DNA of 64,000 nt, from the NCBI GenBank assembly GCA_949825045.1, contig OX463829.1, forward strand, positions 2,666,001 through 2,730,000, written 5' to 3'. The stretch comes from Argyresthia goedartella (taxonomy: Eukaryota > Arthropoda > Insecta > Lepidoptera > Argyresthiidae). Shown here in pieces: positions 1 through 7,578 of the stretch. Within the stretch, counting starts at the first letter, position 1. Each line of letters starts with the position of its first letter. Under the pieces are notes generated by a model. That model was not told the origin of the DNA and ran no database searches. It saw nothing but the letters and a program-made list of their open reading frames with translations. The position numbers and the translations under genes were made by a program.

Positions 1-540
1 TTTATTTCATCGGCAGCAGTCGATCTCGGAATGACTGGCAGTGTGTGGCGGAAATCGCCTGACAGTAAAATCATTGCGCCTCCAAAACATCTCAAGTCAT
101 TGGGCAGATCTTTCAATGTTCGGTCAAGTGCTTCCAATGCGCGTTTGTGCGCCATCGTGCATTCATCCCAGATGATGATTTTAGATGCTACTAAAACTTT
201 GGCCATTGCAGAGTGTTTCGCAATGTTACATGTCGGTTGTTCAGTAGTTTGAAGGTTTAACGGCAATTTTAACGCTGAATGAGCCGTACGGCACCCTTCT
301 AACAATGTGGCCGCTATTCCAGAAGAAGCAACTGCTACCGCAATGTCGGATCTCGCACGAATAGTGGCCAAAATCAATGATATGAGGAATGTCTTCCCAG
401 TTCCACCAGGGGCATCTAGGAAAAATAAGCCACATTTTCCATCATCTATTGACTTCATTAATGTATCATACACTTGCTTCTGTTGGTAGTTCAACAGGGG
501 TACATTCGTTAGAACTGATTGGTTTTATTCATGTCGATCA
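1..540 (-). pseudogene. Helitron PIF1-family helicase, N-terminal half, partial at window edge
   Basis: The minus strand encodes a superfamily 1B helicase. The Walker A motif PGGTGKT lies at 390-410, the Walker B-like segment IIIWDECTMAH follows near 160-185, and a SGDFRHTLPVIPR motif lies near 25-65. In Helitrons this helicase unwinds donor DNA ahead of the Rep nuclease. The frame is open from about 524 to base 1 and leaves the window. A TAA at 525-527 and the LINE insertion separate it from the Rep part. The + strand ORFs here are antisense shadows. Confidence 0.85.
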
Positions 541-546
541 TATTCA

Positions 547-1202
547 GGAAATAAATACATAGATTATACTACCGCTATGAAAAGACACAATATTCCACCC
601 TTGAGCCTGCGTCGCGAACGCACTGATGTTATTATTCTTTATAAAGTCATTAACAATATTATCGATGCCCCTGAGTTATTAAAGTCTCTTTCCTTTAGAG
701 TACCCCGTCGTTGTGAGCGTGTATGTAGAAAAAAAGACCTCTTTTATATTCCACGTAGTCGAACTTCATACGCAAGAAACGGTTTCATTAAAAGAGCATG
801 TAGGATGTATGATGATAAATTTCAAAATTTGGATATTTTCAGTATAAAGTTTAGTAGCTTCAAACAACAAACCTTGAAGTGTATTAATAGTTTTTAATGA
901 GATAGTTGACTTTTATTGCATTTTTTTTTTGTCTGTTCATATAAAAAAATGTTTTATTTTTGTCAGAATGTAAAGGTATTTTTATAGCATCGATTTTACA
1001 TATTAGAATTTCTATTTCCAGTTTAGTTTTAGTACCTATATTAGTTATATAGTTTAGAATCAGGATGCTATTGAATTGTAGTATGGTTTTCATACTCTAT
1101 TTAAGGAAACTGTAGGTCTATAATTCTTATTACCCTATAATGTAACATTGTATTATATAAGAGACTGTTTGTTTCCAAATAAAGATAAATAAATAAAAAT
1201 AA
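547..1202 (+). mobile_element. 5'-truncated LINE fragment inserted in the Helitron
   Basis: The fragment is flanked by an identical 7-bp target duplication (ATATTCA at 540-546 and 1203-1209), so both ends are defined. It holds the last part of a non-LTR ORF2 (577-897), a 3' UTR and a tail of AATAAA-like repeats (1178-1202). The Helitron frame continues on both sides, which proves this insertion is younger. Its C-terminal protein and its 'CTGTTTGTTTCC' plus A-rich tail resemble LINE-C at 45519-46748, so both probably belong to one clade. Confidence 0.9.
577..897 (+). pseudogene. C-terminus of a LINE ORF2 (post-RT domain)
   Basis: This open stretch gives about 106 residues. It has the pattern LSLRRERTDVIILYKVINN...FRVPRR...RTSYARNGFIKRA found after the reverse transcriptase of Jockey/CR1-like LINEs. 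A homologous tail is seen in LINE-C (FKIPRLSSRS, RTNYAQNSYMRR). No catalytic residues are included. The true ORF entered from further 5', which was lost when the copy was truncated, so the ATG at 577 is internal. It is not expected to be functional. Confidence 0.7.
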
Positions 1203-3118
1203 ATATTCACGTTCACGTTCCAATTCTCGATTAAATACGTCATTCGCTCCACGATCTGGCGCTGTCATTCCCAACTTGACTAACATACTGCTGCACATGA
1301 GGTAACATGTCTTCGATCAAGATCAAATTTTATGCATCTCCTCATTCACCTCAAGATCGAAATTTCTTGAACTGACACGAATTCGATGTAAAATGTCTTC
1401 TGACATGTTATCCTTGTATTTATTCCACAGGTCTTGTGGGTTCGATGGGGAGCATGTCGAAATGATGATAGCAAATAATGTGCGTATCTGACTTGGAGAT
1501 GCAGAAATAATTGCTTCAGCGATTATCGTGTCCCAATGAGTGTCGTTTTCAAGCAAATTGAGCTCCAGACATGCAGCACGAAATGTTGGGCACACTATAC
1601 CATTAACAGTTCGCAGTGATTGAAATGATGTTGGCCCACGAACATTCACCAGCAACAACCGCAAATAGAAGCATTCATCATTCTTTGGATGAACTGTGTA
1701 AATACGACCAAGAGCATCAGTAGAACGCACATCTGGATGACCAGGAACTGCATCGCCTTGCTTCCGACATTGAAATGTCTTCGATGAAGAGTTCCAAGTG
1801 TAGTAACGTGGCATCTCAGAGTACAGCGACGTTCGTGCAAACGGATCGTTTTGACAAATCGCAAAGAAGCTGGTCAATGTTGTCGCTGGAGGAGGTGCCA
1901 CAGCACGTTGAGCAGCATTTGACGCAGTGAAATATACTCGTTGATCATTCTCCAGATGCACTGCCAAATGTACGACAGTGGGATGACGTTCATGAATGGG
2001 GAATGCGAATATACGCCAAATTGCCTCATTGCAGTTCACGTATCGACCAACTTGATACCGCGAAATTTCATGGTTGGCATTAGAGGTTTGGATGCCAAAA
2101 ACCGCCATATCGCTCCCTTTCGTGACATATTTGCAGATATATTTGATGGACTTCACCGAATTTCAACATTCCACATTGCAATGTGTTTTAAAGGTTTTGG
2201 AAAGAAGTGGTGAATATGGAACAATCCAACTGTTGTCGACCACGACATCATTTCCTTTCACCTTCGCTGTGATAGTTCTACCGTTATCATCGGGGGAACG
2301 ACGCCGATATAATGGATATCCATCGTTGCCAGTGATGGTCTCCGCCGTCAATTTTCGTGGATAACGTTTGGAACACTTGCCTTCGACTATGCATGGTGAT
2401 CGGGGGTTGATGGCGCCACACGGTCCATGAATCATATTCGTAGTTATAACTTCATGTAGGTTTGGATCGGTGTCTGGATCAGGAATCTCGGCACATATGA
2501 TATCATCAATTTGTTCTGGTCGAATTCTTTCGACTAACCAAATAAGAATGTGTGCATGCGGCAAGCCTCTTTTTTGCCATTCGATTGAATACATCCAGCA
2601 TCGAGTGTCCCCAAATACTCGTTGCTTAACAATGTAGTTCATCAACGACCGGATTTTTTGCTTGAATACACGTGCGGTGATGTCGTGCCGATCACTTGAA
2701 GTTTGTCCGGGAAGCAGCATTTGAACAATTTCTATCCATTTCGGGTTACACCTAAATGTAATAAATAGATCTGGCCGACCGTAATGGCGGACATATGTCA
2801 TTCCATCTTGGGCATATTCATGCATATGACGTGGACTACCAGTGTACGTCGCCGGTAAAATAGTCAATCGTCCAACATTAGCTGCATCTCCTTCAGTGCT
2901 TACTGCATCTCGTAAATGGATATACTCCTCCGAACGCAGTTTGGCTTGGTTCAACCGAATGAAAGTTAGGCGCTCTGTTTCGATTTTGACATACATGTCG
3001 ACACAGTATTGCTGAAGCAATCGACGAAATCTCAGCAAATAGTTGTCAGTATTTTGACGAATCATCAAACGATATGCGTAATAATTAATTGAGCTAACCT
3101 TTTTGGTAGTTTCCTCAC
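1203..3118 (-). pseudogene. Helitron RepHel exon 3: HUH/Y2 Rep nuclease, broken
   Basis: This is the rolling-circle replication initiator part. After INYYAYRLMIRQN comes the Rep domain with the HUH-type motif GLPHAHILIWL near 2560 and, past 2150, the tyrosine motif SIKYICKYVTKGSD whose two Tyr residues define the Y2 nuclease. In the family one Tyr attacks the single strand while the HUH histidines hold the metal. The frame has one TGA (2163-2165) just before the tyrosine motif, in the same frame on both sides, so it is a point mutation. Two single-base shifts lie near 1325 and 1275. The exon is cut at 1203 by the LINE insertion and resumes near 540 with the helicase. Confidence 0.85.
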
Positions 3119-3294
3119 CTGAACTTAAAAAAGTAAAATTAGTATCATAAAAGGAAAACTTACGTCCGTCCTGAAGGGGTGGCCAGAATTATGTGACCAG
3201 TAAATCTCCGAAACTCACATAAGCAAGGAGTAGGAAGGAGGAGGAGCAAGATCAAAATTAAGGAGTATTTCAAAACTATGATATTGATTCTCAC
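3119..3294 (-). other. Intron 2 of the Helitron RepHel gene (176 nt)
   Basis: The donor is AATG/GTGAGAATC and the acceptor TTTAAGTTCAG/GTGAGG on the minus strand. Joining is phase 1 and produces NPQNG-EETTKKVSS, which leads into the conserved INYYAYRLMIRQN block. Both sites are canonical GT-AG. Confidence 0.75.
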
Positions 3295-3793
3295 CATTCT
3301 GTGGATTTACCATCTTGATATTGAAGTGATATCTATCATCTCCTTGCCAAAACATCAGTGGGTATTGCAACGCGTCATAAGAAGGGTGTGTTTCAGATAT
3401 TTGTTGCAGTTCCCCAGTATCGCGAAATGTAAGCACAATATCGCGAGATTGTAAGTTTTCACCAACAATCACAATTGCAACTTCATCTATTAATGGAGCG
3501 TTAAATGTGCGTTCGTATGTTCCAGCTGGACGTTTATCTGCTCTGATCACAACCTTGTAGTCATCGCTTGGCATGCGCTCCAATGCAGTCTTTAACTTCT
3601 TGACCAATACATGATGTTCATGAATTAGCTGCTGCAGATCTCGAAGAATTGCTCTTTTCATTTCTGCGTTGATCTCTTGACGCCGATCAAGTTGCTCCTC
3701 CATATTTCCCATGAAGTGTATTTGTAAGAATTTATGCTGCGCATCTTCAAGAGGTAGCAATGATCCCATTCGATGGTGAATTTGGCCTTGAAT
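3295..3793 (-). pseudogene. Helitron RepHel exon 2 (Helitron_like_N, first half)
   Basis: This exon encodes the start of the Helitron_like_N region (IQGQIHHRMGSLLPL, then a Gln/Lys-rich helix, DDYKVVIRADKRP and YDALQYPLMFWQGDD). In the family this region precedes the HUH nuclease and contributes to DNA binding. The frame is open throughout. It enters from intron 1 and leaves at a phase-1 donor inside an Asn-Gly pair. An unspliced reading would continue into a non-conserved tail with a stop near 3215, which supports the splice. Confidence 0.75.
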
Positions 3794-3887
3794 CTGTAAA
3801 GTCGAAATAGAAGATAAGCACACATTTTAAATGCCATGCCTTATTTATTATAGGCATAAATTTAATGGATAGGATGAAACATATTAC
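3794..3887 (-). other. Intron 1 of the Helitron RepHel gene (94 nt)
   Basis: On the minus strand the exon ends ...ACATTCAAG and is followed by GTAATATG. The far side is a pyrimidine-rich tract ending TTTACAG before ATTCAAGGCC. Joining at these sites is phase 0 and keeps the conserved stretch PTFK-IQGQ continuous, whereas reading through gives non-conserved residues. This is seen in the sequence; splicing itself is inferred. Confidence 0.75.
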
Positions 3888-4483
3888 CTTGAATGTCGGA
3901 TTAAAACCATGTTCTCTGATAATTTCAGCCCCAAAGGAAGTCATTTGAAAACATCCATTGTATTTTTGAGTGTTCGCCAGAAAATGTCGTGATTCTGGTG
4001 TTTCGCCATCAGCAATGAATTCAATGGCTCAGGTGGCGGAGTCAATGACGGCAATTTCACTTTACCATTAAGGCAGCACAATCCAGGTGTTTCTGCAGCA
4101 AACTTCAATGCGCCACAATGCTCACAATGAATATTCATTGGACCTATGCTGACGAAAGGATGCGAGCTGTAATCAATTGTGCAATCGTATAGAAATGCTG
4201 CACGATTCAAATCAACACCTGAAGCACTTCTTCTTGCGCGTCGAACAATATCTCGTTGTTGATCTATGCGATAAGCTCGACGATTTCTCATCTCCAACCG
4301 AGCCGTTTCACGAATTGCTGCTCTTTGCTCTTCTGTTTGAGAAGCGCGAACTCGGGCCATGCTAAAGCGCCTCTGTTCTCGTGCGATTTCTTGGTCTTCT
4401 TCAGTAGATCCATTCGCCCTGTTCCGCAGCCTCACTGCATTACGGCTTTCTTGGGAAAGGTTAGATCTTCTGGGTCGCGGCAT
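3888..4483 (-). pseudogene. Helitron RepHel exon 1 (N-terminal zinc-rich region)
   Basis: The reading frame starts at an ATG at 4483 with an Arg/Gln-rich segment (MPRPRRSNLSQESRNAVRLR), typical of the disordered start of insect RepHel proteins. A Cys/His cluster follows (HCEHCGAL, then LCCLNGK), a probable zinc-binding element, and then the PPPEPL linker. The frame then breaks: one base appears to be missing near 4005, and the expected continuation (FLANTQKYNG, then MTSFGAEIIREHGF) lies in a neighbouring frame and runs to the splice donor at 3888. The start is supported by the family-like N-terminus. No promoter was recognised upstream. Confidence 0.75.
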
Positions 4484-4666
4484 TGATAATTAAGTACTTT
4501 CCCAAAACAACAAAACAAACCGACCGACCGACCGTTACATAGGTAACCTCCACAGAGAAACTAATTGCTACGTGTAACCTAACCTCAAGCAAGGATCCAT
4601 ACCTCAGAAGAATGAAAAAACTCTTTATACGGTTTTTTTTTTCAATTTGACGGCTGCAGGGCTGAT

Positions 4667-4803
4667 TTCAGAAACATCGCACCGAGTGCGATTATCGTCG
4701 GGCGAAATTCACCCGATGACAGTTGCCTATACAAATCTATGATCGCACTGGCTTTCTGACCGGGCTGGTGCGTCGGCGGGCGTGAGCGGGCGATGTTTCT
4801 GAA
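4667..4803. mobile_element. Short MITE-like element with 14-bp perfect inverted termini
   Basis: TTCAGAAACATCGC at 4667-4680 is the exact reverse complement of 4790-4803. The inner 109 bp are unrelated to neighbours and encode nothing. No clear target duplication is visible. The size (137 bp) fits a very small non-autonomous DNA element sitting between the Helitron and LINE-A. Confidence 0.5.
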
Positions 4804-4940
4804 CTACTTTGAGCTCTCAAATTGCATTGCGACTGTGGCGCCACCGGTTGATAGTAGTAGGTTTCTTTTATAAAAATATGCGTAGTTTTGTCAACAGATG
4901 GCATCACATAATATATAAAAAAAAGTTTATAGATAGTGTA

Positions 4941-5195
4941 ATGTCAAAGTCACAATCCAATATTGTTGCCACAAAAAAACATGAGACAAAAGACTTATGC
5001 ACAGTCCTTGCAGCAAAAAAGGGTACTATTCCTTACTATTTTGCTAAAAAAGGAACAAAAGTAAATGAAATTGGAGCGGCTACGAACCTGGTCTCAAAAA
5101 AAGGTACTCTGCCATACCTGTTTGATAAAATTAAATTAGGACTAATTGGAAAAAGACCAAAGTCAGTGGGACTAGAGTTTTTTCGTGCCTCTTAA
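4941..5195 (+). CDS. Small Lys-rich ORF with KKGT-P-Y-F repeats, LINE-A 5' region
   Basis: From the ATG at 4941 the ORF encodes about 84 residues. They include three related segments, KKGTIPYYF, KKGTKVN and KKGTLPYLF, spaced 15-30 residues apart. I do not recognise a family. It overlaps the start of the LINE-A endonuclease frame by 11 nt, so it may be the remnant of ORF1 or its end. An upstream extension to 4809 lacks an ATG. Function is unknown and the ORF may be non-coding. Confidence 0.3.
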   Translation: MSKSQSNIVATKKHETKDLCTVLAAKKGTIPYYFAKKGTKVNEIGAATNLVSKKGTLPYLFDKIKLGLIGKRPKSVGLEFFRAS

Positions 5196-5631
5196 AGAAA
5201 TATCAAGTAATACCAACATTACAGTCTCCATTTTTCATCAAAATTTGTGTGGCATTTCGAACAAAAAATATGAGTTGGAATTATATCTTGAAAGCCTTGG
5301 AAGTAACCAAAAATATGTATGTATTACCGAACATTTCCTTAATAAGGGTTCAATATCGCTATTTAGAATTCAAAATTATAATTTAGCAGCATATAATTAT
5401 AGAGATTCTAATTCAAGGGGGGGGGTTCGCTTGTACTGGCACTGAATAATTCAAAGTTTGAGGAAATAGAAATCTGTAAAAAGTTGTATCAAGAAGACAG
5501 TTTTGAATTATGCGGAATTAGAGACAAAGAAACCAACCTAAACATTTGCTGTTGTTATCGAGCTTTAAAAAATAAAAACCAAAAAGCATTATTCGAATCT
5601 TTTATGGAGCGATTGGAATTACTATTGGAAC
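5185..5631 (+). pseudogene. LINE-A endonuclease (EEP), N-terminal part
   Basis: The start of an exonuclease-endonuclease-phosphatase domain is visible: ITVSIFHQNLCGISNKKYEL, then VCITEHFLN with the catalytic Glu of block II. In LINEs this nuclease nicks target DNA for primed reverse transcription. The frame shifts at a run of nine G (5417-5425); the continuation (LVLALNNSKFEEIEI) is one frame away. It stops at 5631 where LINE-B is inserted, and the rest of the domain lies at 10871. Confidence 0.75.
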
Positions 5632-6021
5632 GGCAAACAGCTGATTTCACTACGTCCCTAGAAAAATTTATATTTTAATATGATTTAGTGTAATTCTGAG
5701 CCCAATTTAGTGTTATTTTCGGAATATAGTGTAATGTTAAGTATTTCTATTGTTTGCAGTGTGTTTTAGTGACGTTACTAGTGTCTCGAAACATGTTAAA
5801 TTTGTGACCGTTGCAGGTTATAAATTTAAAAGTATTTGTTATTTCCGTACACTTTCAGCGCTTTTTGTTACCTTATTGTTAAATTATTATGTTTAACAAC
5901 GTTTAAAATATATTTCATAGCAATTAGTGATGTGCAAACGCTGAAAAACGTTACTATTCCACGTAAGTAATTTCGCATTGTTTTGGTGTGCAATTCCTTG
6001 ATTCTTATCTCAACTGTAACC
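5632..6021 (+). other. LINE-B 5' UTR
   Basis: There are 390 bp between the insertion point and the first ATG of ORF1. They contain repeated 'TTTAGTGT' phrases (about 5683-5770) and no ORF. In this class of element an internal promoter would lie here, but no specific motif was recognised. Confidence 0.5.
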
Positions 6022-7578
6022 ATGATGACCCGCAGAGCTGCTGCTGTCGCCTCCCGACAGCAGGAAAATGACAAGCTCAAAGTTACCTTACTAGAATTAA
6101 AAAAATCAAAGGAAATGGTCACCGAATTACTCTGTGAAAGGGAGGAAAATGAGAAAGAGCTATTATCAGTACTTGAAAGTAGAGATAAGCTAAAGAAACA
6201 ATTATGTGTATTAGAACAAGAATGTAGTGATGTAATTGTTGAGCGGGACAAGCTGCAGGTCACCGTAGATAGCTTCACTGTATGTAGTGCAGAGTACGAG
6301 CAAGCCCTGAAATCGATTGATTCCCTGGAGAAAGCATTGTTCGATGCCCATGAACAAATACATGCACTCCAGGAGGAGAAGGAAAACACCGCAGCGTTGC
6401 AGACCCAGAGCCTCTACAGTGAAGTCGTAGGGATCAGCCCGCAGCTGGTTACTGTTGCAACTGGAAGCCTTGATGATGTCATTGATTTAACTAATGACAC
6501 ATTGCCCACATCAAGGTTATTAAGTTGCAGCAATAACAAACTAGGCAAAATAAATAGGTATATACGGAAAACTCAGAAATTAATAAAACATAATAAATTG
6601 TGTGCTAAAAACTTAAAAGTAAGCAAGAAAAATGTAAACTTATTACATGATTTTAATATGTGTGTATTAGAATTAGAAAGTACTAAGTTGATGTATGAAA
6701 CTGACACACAAAACTTACATTTGAAAATCCAAAGCTTAGAGGATTCATTGAGATCACTAAACAGTGCATATTTGAACTCTGAGAAAGTTATAAATGAATA
6801 CTCATTGGCTATGGATGATTTAATTCAAGAAATGAACCATAATTGTGAGCAGTTTGAGTCGCTGACCAACAACCATACTTGTCGCTGTGAGCAGAAAGGT
6901 GGTTGTTTGACAGCGGGCAACTCTCCGGGCTTGTGTGACAGTTTACCAACACAAGGTGTTACTGATAATAGTTCTGCCAAGTCTGATATGACCACAACAC
7001 CTGATATTATAATGTACTGTGATGAGATTGGAAGTGGCATGGGCTCAGCACTCCACTCATACTCTAAGGGACATAGTGTTATTAGTAATTGCTCACCTTT
7101 TAGCACTGTAGATAATATTATAAATCAAATTTTGAATGACAGCACTATCACAGCCAGTGCCACACTGATAATTTTCATGGGCAATAGGGGAGATGTGAAC
7201 AAAAATAATTTAATAAAATTTTATGAAACATTGAATGGTCTTAGTGTGAAAAAAATTATATTGTTCACATTTCCCTACTGCAACCAATTGACACAAAATG
7301 AAAATGTATATAGACATAATATGAATATAACTATGTACAATTTATGTACATATAATAATAAGTTTGATATTATTGACACTAACAATTATGTTAGTAATTA
7401 TTTTACTATGACTAAAGGTACATTTTACCTTTCAAATTATTGTAAACGACAAATAGCTATGTCACTATTATATTTATATGACATTACAGCCAAAAATTTG
7501 GCTTCTAACTCTGCTTTTACTGAGCAGCCTAATATGAATCTGGTATCAGACCAGAATAACAGGATGCATTTAAATTAG
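6022..7578 (+). CDS. LINE-B ORF1, coiled-coil protein with SGNH-esterase-like C-terminus
   Basis: From the first ATG (6022; a second at 6025) the ORF encodes about 518 residues. Residues 10-130 are a long heptad-rich coiled coil (ENDKLKVTLLELKKS, SLEKALFDAHEQIHALQEEK). A second helical stretch covers about 210-280. The C-terminal 140 residues (TLIIFMGNRGDV, KKIILFTFPYCNQLT, NMNITMYN) resemble the SGNH-esterase domain of CR1-type ORF1 proteins. However, the Gly-x-Asn-Asp block reads GNRGD, and the usual catalytic-His segment reads TKGTFYLSNYCKR with no His, so catalysis is doubtful. No zinc knuckles are present. In this class ORF1 binds element RNA and multimerises. The stop TAG (7576-7578) lies directly after a slippery heptamer. 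Confidence 0.8.
   Translation: MMTRRAAAVASRQQENDKLKVTLLELKKSKEMVTELLCEREENEKELLSVLESRDKLKKQLCVLEQECSDVIVERDKLQVTVDSFTVCSAEYEQALKSIDSLEKALFDAHEQIHALQEEKENTAALQTQSLYSEVVGISPQLVTVATGSLDDVIDLTNDTLPTSRLLSCSNNKLGKINRYIRKTQKLIKHNKLCAKNLKVSKKNVNLLHDFNMCVLELESTKLMYETDTQNLHLKIQSLEDSLRSLNSAYLNSEKVINEYSLAMDDLIQEMNHNCEQFESLTNNHTCRCEQKGGCLTAGNSPGLCDSLPTQGVTDNSSAKSDMTTTPDIIMYCDEIGSGMGSALHSYSKGHSVISNCSPFSTVDNIINQILNDSTITASATLIIFMGNRGDVNKNNLIKFYETLNGLSVKKIILFTFPYCNQLTQNENVYRHNMNITMYNLCTYNNKFDIIDTNNYVSNYFTMTKGTFYLSNYCKRQIAMSLLYLYDITAKNLASNSAFTEQPNMNLVSDQNNRMHLN
7569..7575 (+). promoter_or_regulatory. Candidate -1 ribosomal frameshift site at the ORF1/ORF2 junction
   Basis: The heptamer T TTA AAT is in the ORF1 frame and fits the X XXY YYZ consensus. 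It immediately precedes the ORF1 TAG. ORF2 is in the -1 frame and becomes open only from 7560, just after a TAA at 7557-7559. The overlap is therefore 19 nt, contains no ATG, and contains this heptamer. Downstream stimulatory structure was not computed. Confidence 0.55.

Larger units (their letters stand above)
1..4483 (-). mobile_element. Decayed autonomous Helitron, 3' part beyond the left edge
   Basis: On the minus strand the segment encodes, in order, a zinc-rich N-terminus, a Helitron_like_N/Rep nuclease and a PIF1-type helicase, which is the layout of the RepHel protein of rolling-circle Helitron transposons. Two introns (3794-3887, 3119-3294) and a later LINE insertion (547-1202) interrupt it. 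The helicase still reads leftward at base 1, so the 3' end lies outside. The copy is dead: there is a frameshift near 4005, an in-frame TGA at 2163-2165, frameshifts near 1325 and 1275, and a TAA at 525-527. The 5' terminus upstream of the ATG at 4483 was not located. Confidence 0.9.

Noticed and set aside
31..4486. + strand ORFs over the Helitron (31-252, 1941-2213, 2074-2364, 4256-4486)
   Set aside because: They are antisense shadows of the Rep and helicase exons.
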